DNA of 64,000 nucleotides, taken from NCBI RefSeq assembly GCF_002211365.1, contig NZ_LOKZ01000001.1:496001-560000 (forward strand), given 5' to 3'. The notes under the pieces are model-generated. The model made no database searches and had not been told where the DNA came from. It saw nothing but the letters and a program-made list of their open reading frames with translations. Position numbers and translations under genes: made by a program. This document shows, piece by piece, positions 9,800 to 17,516 of the stretch. The first letter of the stretch is position 1, and each line of letters starts with the position of its first letter. This stretch comes from Rhizobium sp. R711. GTDB lineage: Bacteria; Pseudomonadota; Alphaproteobacteria; Rhizobiales; Rhizobiaceae.

Positions 9800-10732
9800 A
9801 TGATGCAGCAACACCAGGGCGTTGAGGCTGTCGTCTGCATCCCGACGTTCCGTCGGCCGGCCTGGCTTGCCCGCACGCTGACATCCCTGGTCGATCAGGT
9901 CACCGATTTTGCCTTTGCCATCGTCGTTGTCGACAACGACGCGGCCAATCCGGCCGGGGCACGCCATGCGCGCGAATTCCTCGCCACTAAAGACCGGCCG
10001 TTCCTGGTCCTGACGGAGGAGCGACAGGGCAATTGCTATGCCATCAACCGCGCCTTCGGCGAGGCAATGGCGGCGTTTCCCGACGCTGAGTTTCTGCTGA
10101 TGATCGATGACGACGAAATGGCCCTGCCCGGCTGGCTTGCCGCAATCGTCGGGACAGCCAAACGCGAAAACGCCGATATCGTCGGAGGACCGGTCGTGCG
10201 GGAGTTCGAAGTGCCGGTATCCGACGCTGTCACCCAGCATTTGCTTTTTGGCTCGATCGAGGGTAAGACGCGAACAGTCGATCAGATCCACGGTTCCGGC
10301 AACTGCCTGATCCGGCGGCAGGTATTTACCGGTCTTGGCTCACCGCTCTTCGATGTCCGCTTCAATTTTTTGGGCGGAGGCGACATGGAATTCTTCACCA
10401 GATGCCGCAAGGCCGGATTCAAGACCTGGTGGTGTGCAGAGGCGGTAATCCGCGAATTCGTACCGCAGGAGCGTGTATCGGCGCGCTTCCTGATGACGCG
10501 CTCGCTGCGCACCGGCAGCATCAACTATGTGATCGATCGACTCCACAGCACATCGGCGACACGTGTTCTCGCAAAGAACGCTCTCAGTCTTGGCGCCGGC
10601 GTTTTCAGATCGATAGCTCTGTTTATAAAAACCCGGCGACTGCTGCCGGCAAGCCATCCGCTGCTGGTGTCGCTCGGCCGCACATTGGCGAGCCTCGGGT
10701 TTCTGCCTGCCCCGTACCGGGCAAGCAATTGA
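9800..10732 (+). CDS. Family 2 glycosyltransferase
   Basis: About 310 residues with a GT-A fold. Near the N-terminus is VVCIPTFRRPAWLARTLTSL, followed by VVDNDAANP and the metal-binding motif LMIDDDEMALPGW near residue 105. GGGDMEFFTRCRKAGF matches the acceptor-side ED-type region of GT2. It should add one sugar to the lipid-linked repeat unit at the cytoplasmic face. An open frame begins with TTG at 9782, but GAGG five bases before the ATG at 9800 makes that the better start. Sugar and linkage unknown. Confidence 0.8.
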   Translation: MMQQHQGVEAVVCIPTFRRPAWLARTLTSLVDQVTDFAFAIVVVDNDAANPAGARHAREFLATKDRPFLVLTEERQGNCYAINRAFGEAMAAFPDAEFLLMIDDDEMALPGWLAAIVGTAKRENADIVGGPVVREFEVPVSDAVTQHLLFGSIEGKTRTVDQIHGSGNCLIRRQVFTGLGSPLFDVRFNFLGGGDMEFFTRCRKAGFKTWWCAEAVIREFVPQERVSARFLMTRSLRTGSINYVIDRLHSTSATRVLAKNALSLGAGVFRSIALFIKTRRLLPASHPLLVSLGRTLASLGFLPAPYRASN

Positions 10733-10738
10733 GCCACA

Positions 10739-11599
10739 TCAGCCAAGTGCTACCTTGCGGATCACCTCGATTGGTGTGCGCGTATGCGACTGAACAGCGA
10801 TCGTGGTCTGAAAGGGGTTCAGTCCTTCCATGAAGGTTTCCAATCCAGCCGCATCGAGAGGCGGCCCTTCCCAGTAGGTCAGGCATGGGCTTTGCGAGAT
10901 ACGTTCGTGCCGCTCGGCAAGCTCAACGTCGTTGGCCACGGCGACGCCATAGATCAGGTATTCGGAAAAATGCCTTAGGCGGGCAAGCGCGAGCCACCAG
11001 GGAAGGCTGCTTGCACCTTCAATGCGCCTGACCATGGAGGCGACCGTCTGCCGATCCCACAGCACCATCTGGCTGATGAAATCGTCACCGGGCAGCGCCG
11101 GCGGCGTCAGGCCAAGCAACCGATGGGCATTCTTCCACCAGCGGACATGGCCCGGCCGTGATGGATTGACATCGCCCGGCGCGACATAGTGCGCAAGCTT
11201 CGACGTTGACGCGATCACGCCGAGATCGAGCGGGCGGCAGAAGCAATTGTCGGAATCGATGCACATCACACGGTCGCTCGGCTGCGCCAGGCTCATGGCG
11301 ATCTTGCGCATCTGCTGCAGGTGCCAACCATAGACGGGCAGGCGAAGGTGCGGTCCCCACCAGTAGCGCCGTCCGCGCCACTTTGGCAGGGACCAGAGCG
11401 ATGGAAGCAGGGTGGACGAGACGATGACCTGACGCCTTTGTCCCTCCATGGGTGCGAAGTATTCGGCGTCCTCGTCGCCGATCACGATGTAATGCATATC
11501 GTAGCCGGTGACGTATCGATCGATCGAGTCGCAGAGAAGACGGCAACTATCCAGGTCGCCGCGATAGCTCGGTGTAATCAGCGAAATTGAAGGGCTCAT
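10739..11599 (-). CDS. DUF6492-type putative glycosyltransferase
   Basis: A 286-residue protein that opens with ISLITPSYRGDLDSCRLLCDSI and has CIDSDNCFCRPLD near residue 113, a DxD-like metal site, as in GT-A glycosyltransferases. The pattern fits the DUF6492 family, whose members sit in polysaccharide loci. WWGPHLRLPVYGWHLQQMRKI is a conserved-looking middle part. It is convergent with the GT2 gene (6-bp gap) and lies just after the WecG-type gene on the same strand. Glycosyltransferase activity is inferred from fold and context. Confidence 0.62.
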   Translation of the reverse strand: MSPSISLITPSYRGDLDSCRLLCDSIDRYVTGYDMHYIVIGDEDAEYFAPMEGQRRQVIVSSTLLPSLWSLPKWRGRRYWWGPHLRLPVYGWHLQQMRKIAMSLAQPSDRVMCIDSDNCFCRPLDLGVIASTSKLAHYVAPGDVNPSRPGHVRWWKNAHRLLGLTPPALPGDDFISQMVLWDRQTVASMVRRIEGASSLPWWLALARLRHFSEYLIYGVAVANDVELAERHERISQSPCLTYWEGPPLDAAGLETFMEGLNPFQTTIAVQSHTRTPIEVIRKVALG

Positions 11600-11614
11600 G
11601 AACCGTCGCCCCGA

Positions 11615-12436
11615 TCAACGACCTGTAGACAAAGCCCGCAGCGAATGCCGGAGCATGGCATAGATGGCAACCGGATTGGTGGTCAGATAGCGCCTTGCCA
11701 GCCGACGCGGCTCAAGGAACATGCGGTAGAGCCACTCAAGGCCGATCTTTTGCATCCAGCCTGGTGCGCGTCTCTTGCTCCCGGCCAGGAAATCGAACAG
11801 GCCGCCGGAGGTCTTGATCAGACCGACATTGTGTAGTTTGTTGATGTTACGAACGACAAACTGCTGCTCCAGCGGTATGCCGAAACCAATCCACAAGATG
11901 TCGGGAGCTGCCGCATTGATCGCCTGGACCACCGCTTCCTCCTCGGCACGGTCGAAATAGCCGTTGTGCCGACCGGCAAAGCGAAGCCCCGGATAGGTCT
12001 TGGACATATTTTCGACCGCTTGGGCATTCACCTCTTCACTGGCGCCGAGGAAGTAGAAACTGACCCCGGCTTGCGCCGCGCGCTCCGCAACGGCATGCAC
12101 GAGATCGGTCGTCGCAACGCGCTCCGGCAAAGGCTCGGCCGAGGACAGCTTCGAAAACAGCACGACCGACATGCCGTCAGCATGAATCTGATCCGCTTCA
12201 CGGGTCATCAAGCGAAAATTGGCATCATATTCGCAAAGCGCGATCACCTGACCATTTGCGGAGGTAGAATAGAAGGGACGCCCGCCAGCGCCCCTGCGCT
12301 CGAGCGCGAGGCGAACGAAGGCATCAGCGGAATCCTCCATGCCGGCCCGCACGATCGGCAAGCTTCCAAGCCGGTTCGTCGGCCACTCGTTCATCGAATA
12401 ACTCAGACGTGCCGACGCACTGCTATGCCTAGTCAT
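11615..12436 (-). CDS. WecG/TagA/CpsF family glycosyltransferase (GT26)
   Basis: A 273-residue protein of the GT26 family. Signatures are YSTSANGQVIALCEYD, the IHADGMSVV region near residue 84, FYFLGASEEVNAQAVENM, and DILWIGFGIPLEQQFV with a KTSGGLFDFLAGSKRRAP tail. Family members add N-acetyl-mannosaminuronate, N-acetylmannosamine or other sugars early in repeat-unit assembly on the lipid carrier. It is 15 bp upstream of the DUF6492 gene, probably the same operon, and divergent from the GT4-like gene. Donor sugar unknown. Confidence 0.84.
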   Translation of the reverse strand: MTRHSSASARLSYSMNEWPTNRLGSLPIVRAGMEDSADAFVRLALERRGAGGRPFYSTSANGQVIALCEYDANFRLMTREADQIHADGMSVVLFSKLSSAEPLPERVATTDLVHAVAERAAQAGVSFYFLGASEEVNAQAVENMSKTYPGLRFAGRHNGYFDRAEEEAVVQAINAAAPDILWIGFGIPLEQQFVVRNINKLHNVGLIKTSGGLFDFLAGSKRRAPGWMQKIGLEWLYRMFLEPRRLARRYLTTNPVAIYAMLRHSLRALSTGR

Positions 12437-12677
12437 TCATCTACCTTCGAAACGGGGGTATCAGTTCAAGAACAGAGCTGATAGGTAGCCGTTTCCTGGA
12501 AGGATCGCTGCAAAACCTCGCACTATAGTTAACCCCTGCTACACGTGTGGTATCAGCAGGAGCTTTGGCAAAAGATGCGCAAGCTTAGACCTTGAAAATT
12601 GTAAGCCGCCTTTTACGAAAAGGCGCTATCAACGCTGTGTGGCGCAGCTGTTGCCATCTCTTCAAAAGGTTCCCCCT
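12437..12677. promoter_or_regulatory. Divergent intergenic region between two glycosyltransferase genes
   Basis: A 241-bp gap between divergent glycosyltransferase genes that must hold both promoters. No operator was recognised. A GTG at 12639 could extend the right-hand gene, but lacks a good ribosome binding site. Confidence 0.4.
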
Positions 12678-13757
12678 ATGGCGAAACGCCGCTATCTTGC
12701 AGTGGTCTCCGACGCAGCCGAAACCTGCGGTGTCGAGGAGTTTGCGCGCCAAACTGGCCTCAGGCTCGCCGAACGGGCTGACCGGCATGTGCTTGAGGGC
12801 AATATCCGCCGGCTCAAGGCAGCGCTCGTCCATACGGACGCCGCCATCCTCAACTTCCCTGTTGTTGCCTGGAAGAAGAAACTTGCCGAACCGATTATCG
12901 CAGCACTCACCACACGGCTGCATCGGAAAGCACTTGTCGTTGTTCTTCACGAATGGGACGCGCTTGATTGGAAGCGCCGCCTGGTGCTGGTGCCGGTGGT
13001 GATGCTCGCGACACGGATCCTGTTTTCAGCACCAGAAATTGCCGCCGAATTTGCCAAAAGCCCGCTGTCTGCCTGGTCAACCAGACGGCGTGGCGTCGTT
13101 CCCATCCCACCAAATCTTGCCTTGCCCACCAAGTTGCAGGACGGCTCGGTTGCTCGAACACTGAGGCAACAGAGCAAGGCGGGGCGACTGATCCTTGGAC
13201 AGTTCGGCTCGATCTACCCGAAGAAGCAATCCACGGCGGTTTTGGAAACCGCCGCGCGCCTTTTAGCCCGCGGTCACGATGTCGGCGTCGTGTTCGTCGG
13301 ATCGTTCATCCGTGGCGGCGACAATGTGGAGCGCGATTTTTATGCGGTGGCCGACAGGCTTGGCATTTCCAGCCGGGTCGCCGTGACAGGCTACGTTGCC
13401 GGAGCCGAGGAACTCTTCGGGATTTTCAATGAGGTCGACGTCTTCTGCTATCTGTTCTCCGAGGGGCTGACAGCGCGTCGGGCAAGCGTGCTGGCGGCAA
13501 GCTTTTCGGGGAAGCCCGTCATCGTCAACGGACCAAAGCGGCGCGACGCCCTCTTCCACCATGACCTCTTTCGCAAGCTCATCGATGGCGGTGCGATACG
13601 CTTGGTCGACAACCGGGCCGACGCCGACATGATGGCCGAGGCGGTGTTGAAGGCAAGCCGGAGCAATGTTGCGTCCTTTGACGCAAAGGCGGAGGTCGAC
13701 GCCTTGTGGGGCACCGTCGTCGATGCACTTGATGACGAGCGGGCGACGCATTCTTAG
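12678..13757 (+). CDS. GT-B glycosyltransferase (family 4-like)
   Basis: About 359 residues. The N-terminal half (AKRRYLAVVSDAAETCGVEEFARQ) and the C-terminal half with LILGQFGSIYPKKQSTAVLE, VVFVGSFIRGGDN and VAVTGYVAGAEELFGIFNEVDVF match the two Rossmann domains of GT4-like enzymes. The usual E-x7-E region reads SEGLTARRASVLAA-SFSGKPV, so one acidic position seems altered. The ATG at 12678 follows AAAAGG and is preferred to the GTG at 12639. It is divergent from the GT26 gene and probably adds a sugar to the same repeat unit. Confidence 0.72.
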   Translation: MAKRRYLAVVSDAAETCGVEEFARQTGLRLAERADRHVLEGNIRRLKAALVHTDAAILNFPVVAWKKKLAEPIIAALTTRLHRKALVVVLHEWDALDWKRRLVLVPVVMLATRILFSAPEIAAEFAKSPLSAWSTRRRGVVPIPPNLALPTKLQDGSVARTLRQQSKAGRLILGQFGSIYPKKQSTAVLETAARLLARGHDVGVVFVGSFIRGGDNVERDFYAVADRLGISSRVAVTGYVAGAEELFGIFNEVDVFCYLFSEGLTARRASVLAASFSGKPVIVNGPKRRDALFHHDLFRKLIDGGAIRLVDNRADADMMAEAVLKASRSNVASFDAKAEVDALWGTVVDALDDERATHS

Positions 13758-13866
13758 ATGTTCGCCATCCCGGAACCTGAAATTTGGGAACAAATGGCTC
13801 GCAAGAAGCGTTCCGTGACTTAGCGACCTGTGCGTCGCGAAATCAGCTGAAAGGACGTGGTTCGAC

Positions 13867-14079
13867 ATGGAAATGACGGAGGGCCGCCAAATTGCAGAGG
13901 AATATCTCCGGCTTGGCGGAAAAAGACGCGTCAAGATTGACGACAACCAGCAAACTGTACGCGCTTGGGAGGCCGATCCGCCGGCTGCAGAGCAGTTCTG
14001 GCACGATCATGTCGAGGGTCTGGAAGCACGCCGCCGCAGAGAGGTCGAGTTCTTCCTGCCATCGATCAACTCCCCATAA
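13867..14079 (+). CDS. Small hypothetical protein
   Basis: A 70-residue, charged, soluble protein with a helical look and no membrane segment (ends REVEFFLPSINSP). AAGGAC lies 12-16 bases before the ATG. I do not recognise the family. Codon use resembles its neighbours, which favours a real gene. Confidence 0.4.
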   Translation: MEMTEGRQIAEEYLRLGGKRRVKIDDNQQTVRAWEADPPAAEQFWHDHVEGLEARRRREVEFFLPSINSP

Positions 14080-14484
14080 CCGGTGGGAACCGGCAGCTGG
14101 CTTCATTGGTCCGACCGGTCGAGCCGGGCCAACCAACTGTTGCCAAAGCCTATCCGATAGACCGTCAGACAGGACACGGACTGAAATCGCCGACGCACTG
14201 AACTGCCTTCCGGCGAGTTAATTCCGGCGAGTACGACGCGTTCAATGTTGCGACCGCGACGGGACAGATAGGTCGAGGGCACTGGCGAACGAGACGCGCT
14301 GTTCAAGCAATATCGTGATTGTCGGGTGAGCGCGGTTACGCGCGACAACAATGATGGCTCTGTCCGCGAAACGGTTGAGTACAGCGTCATGCCACTGGAA
14401 TCGTAAGCGTAGCTGTCAGTATAGGGTGGACAGAGCTTTGCGAGATTCGAGAACGACCCCGTCGAATGAATAAACGGCGAAGCG
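14080..14484. other. Gene-poor gap with a possible gene remnant
   Basis: No intact gene. In the plus frame from about 14271 to 14406, a stop-free stretch ends ETVEYSVMPLES before TAA and reads like the end of a protein, but nothing upstream stays open (TAG at about 14262). It may be a decayed gene tail; the family is not recognised. Confidence 0.25.
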
Positions 14485-15237
14485 CTACCGCGCTAGCCAG
14501 CCGCCATCAACGGGCAGGACGATGCCGTGGACATAGTCGGAGGCCTGTGACGCCAAAAAGACCGCTGCGCCGCCGAGTTGTTCAGGATCACCCCAACGGC
14601 CCGCCGGGATGCGGGCAAGGATTGCCGCGTTGCGGCCCGGATCCTCTCGCAAGGCCGTCGTATTGTTGGTCACGAAATAGCCCGGCGCAATGGCATTGAC
14701 GTTGATGCCCTTAGACGCCCACTCGCAGGCCAAAAGACGCGTCAATCCAGCAAGTCCACTCTTCGAGGCCGTATAGGAGGGGATGCGAATACCGCCTTGA
14801 AAGGACAATAAGGAGGCGATGTTGATAATCTTGCCGCCACCTCTTTCGAGCATATGGCGGGCAGCAGCCTGCGACAGGAAGAAGACGCTCTTCAGGTTGA
14901 TGTCGATGACCGCATCCCAATCGGCCTCCGTGAAGTCGATGGCGTCGGCGCGGCGGATAATGCCGGCATTATTGACCAGGATGTCGAGCTTTCCGAAGGT
15001 CGCCACCGTTTCGTCGACGATTGCCTTTACCGGCTCGATCGAACCGAGATCGGCCTTGATGGCGTGAAAGCCTGTGCCGGTCTTGCGAACCGCAGCCTCG
15101 GTTTCATCCATCGCCGAGCGACCGACGGCAACGATTGAAGCACCGGCTGCAGCCAGCGCGATGGCGATCGCCTTGCCAAGTCCGGTATTGGCACCAGTGA
15201 TCACTGCCACTTGGCCGGAAAGGTCGAACATGGTCAT
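14485..15237 (-). CDS. kduD: 2-deoxy-D-gluconate 3-dehydrogenase (5-keto-4-deoxyuronate reductase)
   Basis: A 250-residue classical short-chain dehydrogenase. The cofactor motif TGANTGLGKAIA is at residues 14-25, NNAG near 87, the catalytic Ser in INIASLLSF near 142, and YTASKSG near 156 (Tyr/Lys of the active site). KduD reduces 2,5-diketo-3-deoxygluconate to 2-keto-3-deoxygluconate in breakdown of pectin and other polyuronates. It is the last gene of kduI-kdgF-kduD, 7 bp after kdgF, with GAGG before the start. Length and neighbours fit KduD rather than a generic SDR. Confidence 0.88.
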   Translation of the reverse strand: MTMFDLSGQVAVITGANTGLGKAIAIALAAAGASIVAVGRSAMDETEAAVRKTGTGFHAIKADLGSIEPVKAIVDETVATFGKLDILVNNAGIIRRADAIDFTEADWDAVIDINLKSVFFLSQAAARHMLERGGGKIINIASLLSFQGGIRIPSYTASKSGLAGLTRLLACEWASKGINVNAIAPGYFVTNNTTALREDPGRNAAILARIPAGRWGDPEQLGGAAVFLASQASDYVHGIVLPVDGGWLAR

Positions 15238-15244
15238 CCGAGCC

Positions 15245-15583
15245 TCATTTCAGGAATTCGGCGCGATGCGGCGTGAAGGTGTCGATCAAGCGGCCCTTCT
15301 TTAGCGCCCTGACCCCATGCATGAGGTTGGGAGGAACGATGAAGCTTCCACCCTGATCAAGGATTTCGGTGCGGCCGTCGATCGTCACCTCGAAACTGCC
15401 TTCTGCCACATAGCTTGCCTGAATATGCGGATGCGAATGCTGTGCCCCCACGGCATCCTTCTCGAAGACGACCTCCACCATCATCATCTCTGGCAGATAG
15501 GTCATGACACGGCGGATTACGCCCGGTTCCGGATTGACCCACTTGGCGCCCTTCGTCGATACGAACAGATCACTCGCTGTCAT
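15245..15583 (-). CDS. kdgF: KdgF-like cupin for unsaturated uronate linearisation
   Basis: A 112-residue single-domain cupin. The metal-binding motif has HSHPHIQASYVAEGSFEV near residues 49-66 and a later PNLMHGVRAL histidine near residue 91. KdgF proteins open the ring of 4,5-unsaturated galacturonate or related uronates to the linear keto form. The position between kduI and kduD, with gaps under 10 bp on both sides, supports this. A general pectin-locus cupin of unknown role is the alternative. Confidence 0.8.
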   Translation of the reverse strand: MTASDLFVSTKGAKWVNPEPGVIRRVMTYLPEMMMVEVVFEKDAVGAQHSHPHIQASYVAEGSFEVTIDGRTEILDQGGSFIVPPNLMHGVRALKKGRLIDTFTPHRAEFLK

Positions 15584-15592
15584 CGTCGATCC

Positions 15593-16435
15593 TCACTTCA
15601 GATCTTCGATGGCGACGAGATCGACATCGGTGTAGTCGATATTGTCGCCAGCCATTGCCCAGATGAATGCATAGCTTGACGTTCCTGCGCCGGAATGGAT
15701 CGACCAGCCCGGCGACAGGACGGCCTCCTCGTTCTTGACGATGAGGTGACGCGTCTCCCCCGGTTCGCCCATCAGATGCAAGACGCGGGCCTTTTCCGGC
15801 AGATCGAAGTAAAGATAGGCCTCCATCCGGCGGTCATGCACATGGCAGGGCATGGTGTTCCACACCGATCCCACCGCAAGCGTCGTCATGCCGACGACGA
15901 GCTGACAGGTTCTGGCGCCCTCCGGATGGATGAACTGGAAGATCGAGCGCTCGTTGCTGGTCGCCTGAGAGCCCAGATCGACCCGCTTGGCAGCGGCGAT
16001 GTCGATGTGTTTGGCAGGGTAGCGGACATGGGCCGGAGCGCTCAACAAGTAGAACTTTGCCGGCTTATCGGCGGCAACCGACTGGAACGTCACCGAACTC
16101 CCCATGCCGGCATAGACCATGTCGCGGGTGCCGGCCCCAAACGCCTCGCCGTCAACGGCAACGATACCTGCACCGCCAATGTTGACTGCGATCAGCTCGC
16201 GCCGGGCAAGAAGCGCGTCGGTGCCGGCCGGCTTGATCGTTTCGAGTGCCAGTGGAGCAGAGGTCGGCATCGCGCCACCGACAATCATCCGGTCGTAGTT
16301 GGTGTAGTGCAGCTGGATACGTCCCGGCACGAAGAGCGGTGGCAACAGGAAATTCTCGCGCAGCTCGCCGGTGCTGAACCTTGCCGCCGTCTTCGGGTCG
16401 ATCGCGAAGCGGCTGGTGAAATCGGTGTGGTTCAT
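15593..16435 (-). CDS. kduI: 5-dehydro-4-deoxy-D-glucuronate isomerase
   Basis: A 280-residue KduI, the usual length (about 278). It isomerises 5-keto-4-deoxyuronate to 2,5-diketo-3-deoxygluconate. The cupin metal residues are in PCHVHDRRMEAYLYFDLPE (two His and Glu near residues 198-210) with a later His in WSIHSGAGTSSYAFIWAM. The start has GGGAGGC seven bases upstream. It leads the kduI-kdgF-kduD operon, divergent from a FadR-type regulator. No polyuronate lyase lies in the window, so the substrate source must be elsewhere. Confidence 0.92.
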   Translation of the reverse strand: MNHTDFTSRFAIDPKTAARFSTGELRENFLLPPLFVPGRIQLHYTNYDRMIVGGAMPTSAPLALETIKPAGTDALLARRELIAVNIGGAGIVAVDGEAFGAGTRDMVYAGMGSSVTFQSVAADKPAKFYLLSAPAHVRYPAKHIDIAAAKRVDLGSQATSNERSIFQFIHPEGARTCQLVVGMTTLAVGSVWNTMPCHVHDRRMEAYLYFDLPEKARVLHLMGEPGETRHLIVKNEEAVLSPGWSIHSGAGTSSYAFIWAMAGDNIDYTDVDLVAIEDLK

Positions 16436-16462
16436 CGTGCCTCCCAGAATCTTTGGCTAAAT

Positions 16463-16481
16463 TCATCATACATATTGATGA
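16463..16481. promoter_or_regulatory. Candidate operator before kduI
   Basis: Inverted repeat TCATCA-N7-TGATGA 28 bp upstream of the kduI start. The 9-mer TCATCATAC beginning at 16463 recurs inverted as GTATGATGA at 16595-16603, near the regulator gene. Paired sites at both ends of the divergent region suit a dimeric GntR-family repressor. Confidence 0.45.
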
Positions 16482-16594
16482 CGCCTTGGCAACAGATGGC
16501 TCAAATCGTATCGGAGATCGGATCGACCAGCATCGATTTATATCATTGATTATATTGTTTATTTGTGACACCGTGCATTTTCGTACCTATTTTT

Positions 16595-16603
16595 GTATGA
16601 TGA
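16595..16603. promoter_or_regulatory. Second candidate operator half-site
   Basis: GTATGATGA, the exact inverse of the 9-mer at 16463-16471, 59 bp before the ATG of the FadR-type regulator. It could be an autoregulatory site. It is seen in the sequence only; binding is inferred. Confidence 0.35.
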
Positions 16604-16662
16604 CTTTTGCAATAGTTGTCTTGATTGTTCGATCGCTGTATGCTCACACATCATTCACGGAC

Positions 16663-17454
16663 ATGACGACACACTTGAACACCGCACCCCCTCCGGCCAA
16701 CCTCAATTCATCCCGAAGGCAGAAGCTCTCCGAACGGATTGCCGGTTCGCTTCGCCAGGATTTTCTCTCGGGCCAGTTCTCCGTTGGCCATAAGTTGCCG
16801 ACAGAAAGCCAGCTCGCCTTGAGCTTCGGTGTCAGCAGAACCGTCATTCGCGAAGCAATCGCCGCCCTCGTGGCTGATGGAATGTTGGAGACGCGGCAGG
16901 GTGCAGGCATTTTCGTGATCGGCCTTCAGCGCCATCAGCCGTTGGACGGCCCGATCTTAAGGCAGGACCGATCAAGCAACATATCGCACGCGCTGAACGT
17001 GCTGGAAGTTCGCATCGCGCTTGAAACAGAAAGTGCAGCGCTGGCTGCAGCCCGCAGAAATCCATCGCAGGAAGCGCAGATCCAGGAGAACTTTTTCGAA
17101 TTCGATCGGCTCCTTCAGCTTGGCAAGCCGACGGGCCAGGCTGACTTCGCCTTCCACCGGTCCATTGCCGAGGCGACCAACAATCCTTTCTACGTCGAAG
17201 TACTCGACGCGCTCGGCGAGCGTACGATTCCATGCGACGTCAATTCGCCCCACGCCACCGAAGAGGTGCTCTCGTTTGCCTATCAGGCCGGATTGCAGAG
17301 AGAGCATCTCGCAATATTGAACGCAATTTCTGCAGGCGATGCGGCGTGCGCGCGCGACGCCATGCGCGCTCATCTCTCGGCAAGCCAGGAGCGATATCGC
17401 GAACGCCTGCGTGATCGGCGAACGCGATATCAAAGCGGTGTCGAAACGACCTGA
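16663..17454 (+). CDS. FadR/GntR-family regulator of uronate catabolism (KdgR-like)
   Basis: A 263-residue regulator. The winged helix-turn-helix lies at about residues 18-85 (LPTESQLALSFGVSRTVIREAIAALVADGML-ETRQGAGIFV), followed by an FCD effector domain with the conserved EVRIALETESAALAA and FHRSIAEATNNPFY stretches. The reading frame is open back to 16453, but the upstream part is not family-like and the ATG at 16663 begins a normal FadR. It is divergent from kduI and probably represses kduI-kdgF-kduD until an unsaturated uronate or KDG-type ligand binds. Confidence 0.82.
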   Translation: MTTHLNTAPPPANLNSSRRQKLSERIAGSLRQDFLSGQFSVGHKLPTESQLALSFGVSRTVIREAIAALVADGMLETRQGAGIFVIGLQRHQPLDGPILRQDRSSNISHALNVLEVRIALETESAALAAARRNPSQEAQIQENFFEFDRLLQLGKPTGQADFAFHRSIAEATNNPFYVEVLDALGERTIPCDVNSPHATEEVLSFAYQAGLQREHLAILNAISAGDAACARDAMRAHLSASQERYRERLRDRRTRYQSGVETT

Positions 17455-17465
17455 CAGACAGGTCG
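17447..17465. terminator. Hairpin between convergent genes
   Basis: CGACCTG-ACAGA-CAGGTCG, a perfect 7-bp stem with 5-base loop over the regulator stop codon and 50 bp before the end of the GH16 gene. No T-run follows. Confidence 0.4.
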
Positions 17466-17516
17466 CTGTAACGGTTCCGGTCGGCTTGCCTTGATCCTAC
17501 GGCTGGAATCCGTCCA

